Shown here: positions 1-8,769 of the stretch, piece after piece | Layout: each line of letters begins with the position of its first letter | Numbering within the stretch: position 1 is the first letter of the stretch | Origin: Paenibacillus borealis | Lineage (GTDB): Bacteria > Bacillota > Bacilli > Paenibacillales > Paenibacillaceae | Assembly (NCBI RefSeq): GCF_000758665.1 | Contig: NZ_CP009285.1 | Span: 6,758,001 to 6,822,000 of the forward strand | Direction: 5' to 3' | Length of the DNA: 64,000 bases | Position numbers and translations under genes: made by a program | Notes under the pieces: generated by a model | What the model was told of the DNA's origin: nothing | The model's input: the letters and a program-made list of their open reading frames with translations, nothing else | Databases searched by the model: none

Positions 1-3000
1 GACACAGGTGTGAATTGCAAATATGCTTCTTCTCCGCTTACCTTGGATAAATCAAGTGGTATCCCGGTGTTCAGGGAGGTAAATGTAGTTTGTCCAGCTG
101 AAGTGACCAGCAGCCGTGCATACGTTTTGCCGCCATTCACTTCATCTACACGAATGTAATACGGAACACCCGCACTGAGATTCACAGTCACCTCTGAGAA
201 CACGGAGTCTGCTTTATCGTCGTTATAGCCGCCGGTAATTGTTTCTTCCATATCTACACTCGCAAATATAGAGAGATCCGTATCGTTAGCCTTCGAACTT
301 GCGCTTCCGCCATAGCGGTTAGTGTTTATTCTGAATTTACCGGTATTCGCCGGAACGAAGACGTATACATTGCTGTTACCAGCCTGTTCGTTAATATCAA
401 CTGCATGATCCTGCTGAATGTAAGGAATGCTTGAGCTGATGACATCCGCAGTAATTCTCGTACGCAAAGCGGTTGTATCAAAACCATTTACTTTGACATA
501 GTAAGTCTGTCCGCCAATCAGGCTGACTCGGATCTCCGAGAAGACCGTGTCATTCGTATCATCATTCACTGCAAGCTGCTTACCCAGCTGCAGATTATTA
601 TATATTGAAAGTTCGGTATCCACGGCAGGGCCGCTGCCTTGGTACGGACTGGTAAAAATCCGGTACACCCCGGTTGTAGCCGGCTTGAAGCTGAACAGCT
701 GAGTGCTGCGGGAGGCCTGATTTACATCCTGCGGCTGATATACAATTAGTTCCGGCAAGGTAGTAGAAGCCTGAACAGAGGCATAAGCGCTGGTACCTTC
801 CGGATATACTGCGGCTACTTCCAGGAGATAGCCTTGTGAGGATATCAAGTTTGAAAAGGTATATGAGTTGACGTTTGAGGTCCCTTTATCTACTCCGTTA
901 ATTCGAAGTTTATAGAGTACAGCCCCAGGCATCGCATCCCAGGTCAGCTTGATGCTGTTAGCATACTCTGTCTTTTCCAGACCAGTAGGAACTGCAAAAG
1001 GCTGTGCTTCAATGGCCCCTAAAATTAAAGTATACGGTGAGGAGCTGAACTGGCCGCTGAATCCGGTGACCTTAAGATAATAGACTTCATCTTTGGTTAT
1101 TTGTAAATCCACATGCTCTGCTGCACCTGTACCATTAGAAGAGCTCCATACAGGGAGTCCCGATGCGGTATAAATATCTAGTTCATAATCTACCGTCGAG
1201 GGAATGGTTAGCCCGATAGGAATTTGTCCAGTCTCCTCAGCTGTCAGCTTGTAGTAATCCACATCACTGGCTGAGGAAATATAAGAGATATAACTATTCT
1301 CCGGGAATACATTTTTGGCAGTTATAACGGTGTCATTAGGTTCAAAAGTATCTTGCCCTATGCCTGCTTCAGTCACATAAACAGTAAACTGATAATCATA
1401 TAACCCTGAAGGTACTGCAGGAAATTTGTATTTGATTTTATACGTACCGGTAGGCGTAGAGGAAGAAGTCTGCCAAGTATAGGAAATATCCTTGTCCAGT
1501 TCCACTCCGGTTATCGTTTTACTTGCAATAACTTGAAGCGGATTGGAGGCGGAAGTAACTTCCACATCAACCCGTTGATGCGGGTTCTCCCCATGCTCAT
1601 CTCCCTCCAGCTTTAGGGAGACTGTAACCGAATCCCCTGGATGGATAGAAGCGCCGTCATTCTTAGGATCATAAGAGGCAATCCCTATTTCACTATCTGG
1701 ATTAGAAGGAATGATTGTATTAAGCCCTGAGAGATTTTCTTCTGATAATGGGGCAATTGAACCTGTAATGACTCCTTGTGCTTTAGCAATATTAATAATA
1801 CCGTGACCGGCTTCATGTGATGTTTCGAGTGGTGTCGCTGTTTCATATAACTTGTCAATAACTTGCTGTCCACTGAGCGACGGATGGTGAGACCAGAATA
1901 ATGCTGCAGCTCCCGTGACATGTGCAGCTGCGTTGGACGTTCCGGAGGAAACACCGTACCCACCATTCATCATCGTGCTCATTACACCAAAGCCCGGTGC
2001 TACAAGATCAAGCTCATCGCCTGTAGCCGAGAAGTCCGTACGGTGGTGTGATGACTCTATCGCTCCGACCGCAACAACCTCAGGGTATTTAGCAGGATAT
2101 TGCACGGTGTCCTCTCCGGAACCGTTATTACCAGCCGCAGCCACAATAATGATTCCGGCAGAGCTTGCCTTTTGTATGGCTTTGTGCAGTAATTCACTAT
2201 ATTGAGCAGATACAAAACTCATATTAATGATATTGATGTCATGATCAATAGCCCACTCGATACCCTGAATGACCGAACTTGTGTATCCGTCGCCAGAAGA
2301 GTCCGCCACTTTTACCGCGTAAAGCTCGGTCTCCGGTGCAGCACCTACTACGCCGAATGAATTATCCAAAGCGGCAATTGTACCGGCAATATGTGTTCCA
2401 TGCCCCTTGTCATCTGCATAACTCGGAGAAGTATCTACATAACTAACTCCACCGGCAATGTTCAGATCTGGATGGCTAGATATTCCCGTATCAAAGACCG
2501 CCACTTTAATCCGGCTATCAACTGAACCTTCTGCTTGTCTCGTTATGTATGATCCTGTCGAATGGATGCCCCAAGGAATCGTTTGTGAGCTTTCCTTGAT
2601 CGGCTGCTCTTCCACCTGTGTGAGTGCCTTCTCTTCCGCAATTTGTATCGGTTTGTCTTCTTCAACTGCAGCAACCATTGGATTTGCAAGCAACTGGTTG
2701 ACTTCTTCCGGATGCAATTCCATATACAGTGCATTGGCACTCTCCAGGCCCTTCACATGATATAGATTAACTTTGTGTGCAAGATCCTCATTGTTTTGCT
2801 GCTTTCTCATCTCCGCGAAAGTGCTCAGATTTACAGCACTATCCGTAAAACCAGCCTCAAGTGTTTCTGCATACACACTGTAAACTACACTTGAGACACT
2901 TACAGGATAATCTTTTTTCAAGCTGACTAAATATCTTCCCCGTATACTTTTACTGTATGTATCTTGTGTTACTGTCATAGCAGACAGAATTTCACTAACT

Positions 3001-3176
3001 GCATCGTTAGTGCTCTTCGAGACCAATGGCACCAAGTCATCCGTTTCGGATGATGGCTTAGTCTCTGTGAGGAGGCCGCTTTCAACAGCTCCTGTAGCAG
3101 TAGCATAGCCCGACATCTGGCTGACATTACCAAGCAAGATAGATAAAACTAAAAATAAAGTGACTATCTTCTTCAA
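1..3176 (-). CDS. Secreted subtilisin-like serine protease (S8 family), 3' end cut by window edge
   Basis: Partial gene: the reading frame stays open to base 1, giving about 1058 residues. It starts with TTG at 3176, chosen because AGGAGG lies 8 bases upstream. Residues 1-28 look like a Sec signal peptide (KK, then a leucine-rich stretch). A propeptide-like region runs to about residue 210. The catalytic triad is readable: Asp229 in VAVFDTGI, His259 in HGTHIAGT and Ser414 in SGTSNAAAHVTG. The sequence after the serine is unusual, because most subtilisins have GTSMASPH. The C-terminal half holds beta-sandwich modules: a fibronectin-III-like stretch and several PPC-like (bacterial pre-peptidase C-terminal) repeats with VYYLKV or YYVKVNG motifs. 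It is probably an extracellular protease of the cell surface or medium. The family is sure; the C-terminal domain naming is tentative. Confidence 0.9.
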   Translation of the reverse strand, partial: MKKIVTLFLVLSILLGNVSQMSGYATATGAVESGLLTETKPSSETDDLVPLVSKSTNDAVSEILSAMTVTQDTYSKSIRGRYLVSLKKDYPVSVSSVVYSVYAETLEAGFTDSAVNLSTFAEMRKQQNNEDLAHKVNLYHVKGLESANALYMELHPEEVNQLLANPMVAAVEEDKPIQIAEEKALTQVEEQPIKESSQTIPWGIHSTGSYITRQAEGSVDSRIKVAVFDTGISSHPDLNIAGGVSYVDTSPSYADDKGHGTHIAGTIAALDNSFGVVGAAPETELYAVKVADSSGDGYTSSVIQGIEWAIDHDINIINMSFVSAQYSELLHKAIQKASSAGIIIVAAAGNNGSGEDTVQYPAKYPEVVAVGAIESSHHRTDFSATGDELDLVAPGFGVMSTMMNGGYGVSSGTSNAAAHVTGAAALFWSHHPSLSGQQVIDKLYETATPLETSHEAGHGIINIAKAQGVITGSIAPLSEENLSGLNTIIPSNPDSEIGIASYDPKNDGASIHPGDSVTVSLKLEGDEHGENPHQRVDVEVTSASNPLQVIASKTITGVELDKDISYTWQTSSSTPTGTYKIKYKFPAVPSGLYDYQFTVYVTEAGIGQDTFEPNDTVITAKNVFPENSYISYISSASDVDYYKLTAEETGQIPIGLTIPSTVDYELDIYTASGLPVWSSSNGTGAAEHVDLQITKDEVYYLKVTGFSGQFSSSPYTLILGAIEAQPFAVPTGLEKTEYANSIKLTWDAMPGAVLYKLRINGVDKGTSNVNSYTFSNLISSQGYLLEVAAVYPEGTSAYASVQASTTLPELIVYQPQDVNQASRSTQLFSFKPATTGVYRIFTSPYQGSGPAVDTELSIYNNLQLGKQLAVNDDTNDTVFSEIRVSLIGGQTYYVKVNGFDTTALRTRITADVISSSIPYIQQDHAVDINEQAGNSNVYVFVPANTGKFRINTNRYGGSASSKANDTDLSIFASVDMEETITGGYNDDKADSVFSEVTVNLSAGVPYYIRVDEVNGGKTYARLLVTSAGQTTFTSLNTGIPLDLSKVSGEEAYLQFTPV

Positions 3177-3485
3177 ACAAATTTCCTCCTATTAAATAGA
3201 TTTTCCTTCTAATACACCACTTAGAAAGGATAATCTTTCAACAAGAACCTAACAACAATTAAAATTGTATTATTATGTAATTCAATGTCGAAAAATGACG
3301 CAATTCAAAAGATACTACTAAAGACATGCGCCGCAGGCTGGTGGCTATTGTAGTTTCATGGCCCTTGAACCCTATTTTTTGTTGCTTGCTGGCAACCCGT
3401 TGTCACACAAATGCCAAAAAAGCCCTGCAACGAAATTCTGCAGAGCTGAATACACTCATACACTCATCCAGTATACTAATACCAA
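3177..3485. other. Intergenic region between protease and Imm11-like gene
   Basis: The part next to the protease start (3180-3320) is AT-rich and must hold its promoter, but no convincing -35/-10 pair stands out. Bases 3326-3412 form a GC-richer block with short inverted repeats that I cannot assign. The terminator of the upstream Imm11-like gene is at 3414-3448. Confidence 0.5.
3414..3448 (-). terminator. Rho-independent terminator of the Imm11-like gene
   Basis: Read on the minus strand, AGCTCTGCA pairs with TGCAGGGCT across a 9-base loop (one G-T pair), followed directly by a run of six T. It lies 37 bases past the stop codon of the Imm11-like gene. Confidence 0.8.
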
Positions 3486-4244
3486 CTACCAATTGAAGCT
3501 GTCAATTTCACATTTCTCCACCTCATGCCAGCTATAGCCAAGCAGAATCGGCGGGATATACACCGGCCTGCCCCACCGGTATTTCAGCTCCAATGTTAAT
3601 TCCCCCAGCCAAAACTCACCTTCCTCATCAAACTGCATTCTCCACTTCCCGCTGCCGACAGCCTGACCTTGGTCCATTCTTTGCTCTGCTTCTGTATAAG
3701 TGAACTCCGAATCGTATACGACAGAGAAGTCCAGACCTGGCAATTGATAATCTTCTATAAGCTCTCTGAATAATTCAGTAACAAACACTTTTGTTGTCGC
3801 CAGCTCTTCCGTTTTGAACAGATATGTATTTTTCGGGATTTTAGCAAAATCAAATACCAGTTTATCAAAACGCATAAAATACTTTTCATAAAGCCATTGT
3901 GCTTCCGAACGCTGCCAGTCCACACAATCCAAAATATTCGTTACATTCATCATATAAAGTTCAAACTCATTATGTAAAAGGGGAAGGAACTCAACCTCAG
4001 TAGGTGTATGAGGCTTAAGAATTTGCATAACCTTTTCGGAGACTATTGGTTTCTCGGGTATCAGATACGGAAATTCATTAAATTTTCTGCGTTTATAAGT
4101 CTGCATTTCAGCGGGCTGCCAATCTCGGGCTAGATTTTGTTCTTTAAAGTCACTTCGAATAGGATGAGACGAAAGTGCGTCACGATTTTTCATAATTAAT
4201 GTAGTTGTGTTGGAATGGTTAACCTTTAATTCATATACCTTCAT
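3486..4244 (-). CDS. Imm11/DUF1629-like immunity-type protein
   Basis: A 252-residue soluble protein without signal peptide or membrane segments. The middle of the protein matches the pattern of the Imm11 (DUF1629) family: IVSEKVMQILKPH, then EVEFLPLLHNEF, LYMMNVTNILDCVDW, FDFAKIPKNTYLFKTEEL and PGLDFSVVYDSE. Members of that family are found as immunity proteins in polymorphic toxin loci, and also as orphans. No toxin-like ORF lies beside it, so its target cannot be read from context. GAGGTG lies 5 bases before the ATG. The gene and its flanks are more AT-rich than the neighbouring housekeeping genes, which fits acquired or fast-evolving DNA. Assignment is by remembered motif pattern only. 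Confidence 0.7.
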   Translation of the reverse strand: MKVYELKVNHSNTTTLIMKNRDALSSHPIRSDFKEQNLARDWQPAEMQTYKRRKFNEFPYLIPEKPIVSEKVMQILKPHTPTEVEFLPLLHNEFELYMMNVTNILDCVDWQRSEAQWLYEKYFMRFDKLVFDFAKIPKNTYLFKTEELATTKVFVTELFRELIEDYQLPGLDFSVVYDSEFTYTEAEQRMDQGQAVGSGKWRMQFDEEGEFWLGELTLELKYRWGRPVYIPPILLGYSWHEVEKCEIDSFNW

Positions 4245-4608
4245 TCATGCACCTCAGTTTTTATTCAATAAATTATCGTCAAATAGTCAGATCCAGAATT
4301 TTACTTAACAAGAATAAACATATTATCAAATACACTCAACTACAAAATTTGTAAAATCTCAGCTGTATCTTGCCGAATTCATTCACAATCTGAAAAACAC
4401 TACTTTTGGCATATCCCAAAGGCTGGAGCAGAGAGTTATAACTTGGCACTTGTACCCTATTGATTTCAGCTTCCTATTCAGAACGTTTATGCAGACACCA
4501 AAAAAGGGAGTATCCCAAAACCACGAAATGGCTGGAACACTCCCTTTATTATCATTGATTAGACTTAGCTCAACAAAGCAAGTAGAACAGGATCGCACAA
4601 TCCCCGAG
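4245..4608. other. AT-rich intergenic region between Imm11-like gene and gpmA
   Basis: Contains the upstream region of the Imm11-like gene (4245-4380, very AT-rich, no confident promoter hexamers) and the gpmA terminator at 4500-4547. No ORF with a ribosome binding site was found. Confidence 0.5.
4500..4547 (-). terminator. Rho-independent terminator of gpmA
   Basis: On the minus strand AAGGGAGT pairs with ACTCCCTT about 30 bases later and is followed by T-rich sequence. It lies about 60 bases past the gpmA stop codon. Confidence 0.75.
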
Positions 4609-5358
4609 TCACTCCGTAATCTTACTCTGATTAGCTACCTCGCGCGCTTTCTCCTGTACCTCTTCCGGTTCGCCGAGATAGAAGCGGCTGATCGGCTTCA
4701 CATCGTCATCGAGCTTATAGACAAGCGGGACGCCGGTTGGAATATTGAGATCCAGCAGCGCCGTTTCATCAATATCCTCCATGTATTTGATCAGGGCCCG
4801 CAGCGTATTGCCATGCGCCGAGATCAGCACACGCTCCTTCTTGCGGATCAGCGGGACAATCCGGTTGCCCCAGAAATCGCCGACCCGGTGCACGGTATCC
4901 TCCAGACTCTCACCGCGCGGGATGTCGCCCGGACGCACTTCCTTATAGCGGATATCATTTCTGGCATAGCGCGGATCATCCGGCTCCAGCATCGGAGGAC
5001 GGACCGAGAGGCTGCGCCGCCAGATATGGAGCTGCTCCTCGCCGTATTTCAGTGCGGTTTCACTTTTGCTGAGGCCCTGCAGCGCCCCGTAATGACGCTC
5101 ATTCAGCTTCCACGATTTCTGCACTGGAATCCACAGCAAATCCATCTCATCCAGCACATAGTTGAGTGTCTTGATCGAACGCTTCAGCACGGAGGCGAAC
5201 GCAAGATCGAATGTGTACCCTGCATCCTTCAGCAGCTTGCCTGCTTTCTTCGCCTCTTCTACACCCTTTTCCGTCAGATCGGGATCGCTCCAGCCCGTAA
5301 ACAGGTTCTGCCGGTTGTATTCGCTCTCTCCATGCCGTATCAGTACTATTTCGTACAT
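4609..5358 (-). CDS. gpmA: 2,3-bisphosphoglycerate-dependent phosphoglycerate mutase
   Basis: 249 residues, the usual length for dPGM. It interconverts 3- and 2-phosphoglycerate in glycolysis and gluconeogenesis in the cytoplasm. The histidine-phosphatase signature LIRHGESEYN is at residues 6-15 and His9 is the phosphorylated residue. FTGWSDPDLTEKG and NERHYGALQGL follow, with SAHGNTLRAL carrying the second active-site histidine. AAGGAG lies 7 bases before the ATG. The gene stands alone between its own promoter-like sequence and terminator. Family identity is certain; many Firmicutes also carry a cofactor-independent enzyme, so it may not be the only mutase. Confidence 0.95.
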   Translation of the reverse strand: MYEIVLIRHGESEYNRQNLFTGWSDPDLTEKGVEEAKKAGKLLKDAGYTFDLAFASVLKRSIKTLNYVLDEMDLLWIPVQKSWKLNERHYGALQGLSKSETALKYGEEQLHIWRRSLSVRPPMLEPDDPRYARNDIRYKEVRPGDIPRGESLEDTVHRVGDFWGNRIVPLIRKKERVLISAHGNTLRALIKYMEDIDETALLDLNIPTGVPLVYKLDDDVKPISRFYLGEPEEVQEKAREVANQSKITE

Positions 5359-5436
5359 AAGTTCTCTCCTTCTCCCGTGTGTTTATTCAGCTGCCCTTAG
5401 CGGCAGCCTCTCAGGTCTTATGCTGTTCTTCCCTAT

Positions 5437-5465
5437 ATTCTGTCACAGACGGGTGCCCTCTTCAA
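5437..5465 (-). promoter_or_regulatory. Candidate sigma-A promoter of gpmA
   Basis: On the minus strand TTGAAG, 17 bases, CAGAAT. Four or five of six bases match each consensus hexamer. It would give a 5' leader of roughly 70 bases. Inferred from spacing only. Confidence 0.35.
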
Positions 5466-5645
5466 CTTTACCGGACCGGACGGCCGAACCGTGAACAGAT
5501 GAATCAGCTCCGCTTCACAGCGGAAGCCGTCTCCGCATGGAACTCTCTGCAATAGTATTACCCCAAAAGAATGACCCCACAAACCAGGGCGCAGCTTCGA
5601 TGATTACTCAGGTACCTGGCAGGGATCCCAAAACCATACAAATTC

Positions 5646-5675
5646 TAAAAACCCTGCCGGGGAATCCGGCAGGGC
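5646..5675 (-). terminator. Rho-independent terminator of the AraC-type regulator
   Basis: On the minus strand CCCTGCCGG pairs with CCGGCAGGG across a short loop and is followed by TTTTTA. It begins 16 bases after the stop codon. Confidence 0.85.
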
Positions 5676-5690
5676 AGTGAGCGATAAAGT

Positions 5691-6476
5691 TCAGCGTATT
5701 TCCGACGGGCTTTTGCCGGTATGCTGCTTGAACTGGCGGCTGAAGAAGAATATATCGCGGTAGCCCAGCGCATCCGCTACCTCAGTCACATTCATACCGG
5801 CGTACAGCAAGAGATGCTGGGCCCGTTCAATCCGGGTGCGGATCACATAGGACTGCACGGAAGAGCCGGTAATCTCTTTGAACTTGATCGAGAAGTAACG
5901 GGGCGACAGTCCTGCCCGTGCGGCCAGATCCTCCACCCGGTGCGCTGCACCGGGATGCTGGCTGACATAGTTAGCCACCTCATGGATCACCTCCGCCAGC
6001 TGGTTGCTGACATGGCGCTCTACCGGCACGACCTGGTCCTGCCGCAGCAGATGAATCATCAGCTGCTTCAGGATCAGGCGGCCTTCCTCCTCTGCAGCGT
6101 AAGTCTGCACCAGGAACAGGCGGACGTAACGGGCCAGCAGATGCTCGAACTCCACGGTCTCCTCCAGTTCGTGATAAGGCGCAGGAATCTCCGTTACCTC
6201 TTCGGCGACATCGAAATGAATATATGTAAGCACAAGCGGTTTCTGCGGATTATGTGTAGCACTTGTATGATCCCCCGGCCGGAACAGGAAGCAGCTTCCC
6301 TTTCCCACCTGATAAGGCACACCGCTGCGCACAACGGTTCCTTCCCCGCTCCACACATAGAACAAATCATAATTTTGCAGCGGCTTCTCTCTTTTTTGCC
6401 ACTTCCAGCCCGGTTCACAGACGATCTTCGCTAAGGCCGGGAGGATTACAAAAGAGGATGGCGATGCATGCAGCAT
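5691..6476 (-). CDS. AraC-family transcriptional regulator (cupin-type sensor)
   Basis: 261 residues. The N-terminal part (about 10-140) has the glycine- and histidine-bearing pattern of an AraC cupin ligand-binding domain (FYVWSGEGTVVRSGVPYQV, FLFRPGDHTSA). The C-terminal 100 residues are a double helix-turn-helix: LAARAGLSPRYFSIKFKEITG and VADALGYRDIFFFSRQFKQHTGKSPSEIR. It should bind DNA and respond to a small ligand, often a sugar. AGGAGG lies 7 bases before the ATG. It is divergent from the hypothetical gene at 6673 across 196 bases, so that gene or its own promoter is the first candidate target (inference). Confidence 0.9.
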   Translation of the reverse strand: MLHASPSSFVILPALAKIVCEPGWKWQKREKPLQNYDLFYVWSGEGTVVRSGVPYQVGKGSCFLFRPGDHTSATHNPQKPLVLTYIHFDVAEEVTEIPAPYHELEETVEFEHLLARYVRLFLVQTYAAEEEGRLILKQLMIHLLRQDQVVPVERHVSNQLAEVIHEVANYVSQHPGAAHRVEDLAARAGLSPRYFSIKFKEITGSSVQSYVIRTRIERAQHLLLYAGMNVTEVADALGYRDIFFFSRQFKQHTGKSPSEIR

Positions 6477-6672
6477 ATTGGTCCCTCCTAAAGTTTGGTG
6501 AGCATGTCTTCACTGTAATACTTCGAACAAAACCCGCTTTGGAAGCGTAAGCTTACTTTTCATAATACCTTGTACGGTTCCCATTTGTACATCTTCCCAT
6601 CTCTGCACTGTTCCTATCATCCCTTTATCTGTTAAAATATAGTAATATCCTCTATAGATCGGCGGGAAGCCT

Positions 6673-7215
6673 ATGGACTACCACTATCTCTTTCACTATT
6701 ATGATGAATCAACCGGCCCCTTCCGGAATCTGTCGGATCTTCCGCCTGAATCGGCGGAGACGGTGCTGCGGGATATCCGCGAGCAGAAGAAGGGCTTTGC
6801 CAGTCAGCGTTCCGCCGATTATCTGCAGATCCGCCACAGCCTTGAACAGAAGGCAAGAGATCTATTTATCGCCAAAGGAGGCCAGCCGGTCCGCCAGCAG
6901 CCGCATTATATGACCCTAGGGAGATGCCCCTGGCTGCTGGAGTGGTACCCGGAGGGGAGGGAGCTGGCCATCCCGGTTGCGGCATTCACCCCTGAGCGGA
7001 TCAGCTTCACCTACGGCGATTTATTTCCCACTATGCGCTATCCGGACAGCAAGCCTTACCGTGAACAGGTGTACACACTGCAAGAGATCCTTGAGGTAGT
7101 CCGCGAATACGGTCTTCCGCAGAAATGGAACGCCACAGGAGACCTTGGCCCCGAGCGTTACGTCGAAGCCCAGGTCTGGGAGGAGCCGCCCGGCTTATTG
7201 CAAAAGTATTTATGA
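6673..7215 (+). CDS. Hypothetical protein, 180 residues
   Basis: I do not recognise a family. The protein is soluble, rich in aromatic residues and arginine, without signal peptide or membrane helices. It reads as a compact globular domain (YLFHYYDESTGPFRNLSDL at the start, then YMTLGRCPWLLEWYPEGREL and GDLFPTMRYPDSKPYREQVY). The ATG has only a weak GGCGGGAAG ribosome site. It lies just upstream of the aminotransferase, with a promoter-like sequence between, so the two need not be one transcript. Codon use looks like that of its neighbours, which supports it being real. Confidence 0.7.
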   Translation: MDYHYLFHYYDESTGPFRNLSDLPPESAETVLRDIREQKKGFASQRSADYLQIRHSLEQKARDLFIAKGGQPVRQQPHYMTLGRCPWLLEWYPEGRELAIPVAAFTPERISFTYGDLFPTMRYPDSKPYREQVYTLQEILEVVREYGLPQKWNATGDLGPERYVEAQVWEEPPGLLQKYL

Positions 7216-7232
7216 AAACGCGGCATTCCTCA

Positions 7233-7261
7233 GTGACGGCGGCAATTCACGGTGATATAAT
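7233..7261 (+). promoter_or_regulatory. Candidate sigma-A promoter of the aminotransferase gene
   Basis: GTGACG, 17 bases, TATAAT. The -10 is perfect and the -35 matches four of six. It begins 17 bases after the stop of the preceding gene and gives a leader of about 47 bases. Confidence 0.5.
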
Positions 7262-7314
7262 GTTAGGCAATGTTAGCGTATATATCCCAGAAGAATACCG
7301 GAAGGATGAAACTG

Positions 7315-8616
7315 ATGAATCCACTGGCTGGACAATTAAATGACAGCATCAAGGCAGGCAATGAACATGTGTACGATATGCTCTCTAATCTCGGTAAGGC
7401 AATCTATTTCCCCAAAGAGGGCATCCTGAGCCAATCCGCAGAAGCGACGGCTCATGCCAAGAAGTATAATGCTACCATCGGTATTGCTACCGAGAACGGA
7501 ATGCCGATGCATCTTGGTGTGATCCAGGATAAACTCTCCGCCTACAGCCCCAAAGACCTGTACGGCTACGCGCCTCCTGCAGGCAAGCCGGAGCTGCGCA
7601 CGGTATGGCGGGAGAAGATGCTGCGTGAGAATCCGTCGCTTGAAGGCAAGTCCTTCAGCAATCCTGTCGTTACGAACGCCCTGACACACGGCCTTAGCAT
7701 AGTTGCCGACTTGTTCGCAGAACAAGGGGATGCCGTCATCTATCCGGACAAAAACTGGGAGAACTACGAGCTGACCTTCGGCATCCGCCGTCTGACCGAA
7801 ACCGTTAACTATCCGCTGTTCACCGAAGATATGAGCTTCAACAGCGAAGGGTTGCTGGACGCGCTGCTGGCCCAGAAGGACCGCGGCAAAGCGATCGTCC
7901 TGCTCAACTTCCCTAACAATCCGACAGGGTATACACCTGGCATTAAAGAAGGCGAAGCTATTGTTGCCGCCATCCTTCGTGCCGCTGAAGAAGGCATTAA
8001 TGTCGTGGTGGTCAGCGACGACGCTTATTTCGGACTCTTTTTCGAGGATTCACTGAAGGAATCGCTGTTTGGCAAGCTGGCTAACCTGCATCCGCGTGTG
8101 CTGGCAGTCAAGATCGACGGGGCAACCAAAGAGGAGTTTGTCTGGGGCTTCCGCGTCGGCTTCATCACATACGCTTCCGAGAACAAAGAGCTGCTGGCAG
8201 CCCTGGAGCAGAAGACACTCGGTATTATCCGGGCCACTATCTCCAGCGGAGCACATCCGTCACAGACCTTCGTACTGGACGCACTGAAGGCACCGGAATT
8301 CGCCGCACAAAAGGAAGAGAAGTTCCAGATCATGAAAGGCCGGGCCAACAAAGTGAAGGCGCTGCTGGACAGCGGCAAATACGGCGATGACGTATGGACT
8401 TATTATCCGTTCAACTCCGGGTACTTCATGTGCCTCAAGCTGCTCACCGTGCCGGCTGAAGCCCTACGGCTCCACCTGATCCACAATTACGGTCTGGGCA
8501 CCATCGCCCTCGGCGAAAGCGATCTGCGCATTGCCTTCTCCTGTATCGAAGAGGATCAGCTTGAGGATCTGTTCGATCTGGTCTATGCAGGCATCCGCGA
8601 TTTGGAGAAAGCCTGA
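7315..8616 (+). CDS. PLP-dependent aminotransferase, class I/II
   Basis: 433 residues with the fold-type I aminotransferase layout. NFPNNPTGYTPG is the substrate/PLP pocket motif, VVVSDDAYFGLF carries the Asp and Tyr that contact PLP, and Lys272 in GATKEEFVWGFRVGF should form the Schiff base. The last part (SDLRIAFSCIEEDQL) has the carboxylate-binding Arg region. Substrate cannot be told from sequence; an amino acid with 2-oxoglutarate or pyruvate is likely. The start at 7315 is preferred because GGAAGG lies 9 bases upstream. In-frame ATGs at 7306 and 7270 have worse spacing. Cytoplasmic. A strong terminator follows at 8639. Confidence 0.9.
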   Translation: MNPLAGQLNDSIKAGNEHVYDMLSNLGKAIYFPKEGILSQSAEATAHAKKYNATIGIATENGMPMHLGVIQDKLSAYSPKDLYGYAPPAGKPELRTVWREKMLRENPSLEGKSFSNPVVTNALTHGLSIVADLFAEQGDAVIYPDKNWENYELTFGIRRLTETVNYPLFTEDMSFNSEGLLDALLAQKDRGKAIVLLNFPNNPTGYTPGIKEGEAIVAAILRAAEEGINVVVVSDDAYFGLFFEDSLKESLFGKLANLHPRVLAVKIDGATKEEFVWGFRVGFITYASENKELLAALEQKTLGIIRATISSGAHPSQTFVLDALKAPEFAAQKEEKFQIMKGRANKVKALLDSGKYGDDVWTYYPFNSGYFMCLKLLTVPAEALRLHLIHNYGLGTIALGESDLRIAFSCIEEDQLEDLFDLVYAGIRDLEKA

Positions 8617-8638
8617 TTTCCGTCCTTTGCATACGTAA

Positions 8639-8671
8639 GTCAGCTCCGGATTTCCGGGGCTGATTTTTTTT
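8639..8671 (+). terminator. Rho-independent terminator of the aminotransferase gene
   Basis: TCAGCTCCGGA pairs with TCCGGGGCTGA (one mismatch-type pair) across a very short loop and is followed by eight T. Confidence 0.9.
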
Positions 8672-8696
8672 ACCCCGCCCTATGGCATTGGCCTAT

Positions 8697-8724
8697 ACAC
8701 GTTCTTCCCTCCGCACATACAATA
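8697..8724 (+). promoter_or_regulatory. Sporulation-type (sigma-K or sigma-E) promoter of the YjcZ-like gene
   Basis: CATACAATA fits the sigma-K -10 pattern CATANNNTA, and ACAC lies 15 bases upstream as the sigma-K-type -35. It is about 45 bases before the start of a YjcZ-like gene, a family made during sporulation. The sigma-E -10 shares CATA, so the two factors cannot be separated by eye. Confidence 0.5.
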
Positions 8725-8769
8725 CGATGTACTCAAGTACAACAACTCAAACGCGAAAGGGGAATGAAC

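Larger units (their letters stand above)
5359..5690. other. Intergenic region between gpmA and araC-type gene
   Basis: Holds a candidate gpmA promoter (5437-5465, minus strand) and the terminator of the AraC-type gene (5646-5675). Nothing else recognisable between 5466 and 5645. Confidence 0.5.

Noticed and set aside
3326..3412. c-di-GMP-I riboswitch before the secreted protease
   Set aside because: The order of the conserved blocks (ACGCAAAGCC then GGGTTGCC) is not found on the transcribed strand; GGGTTGCC is present but lies at the wrong end.
4450..5400. 316-codon open frame on the plus strand
   Set aside because: Antisense of gpmA, whose active-site motifs are intact; no ribosome site.
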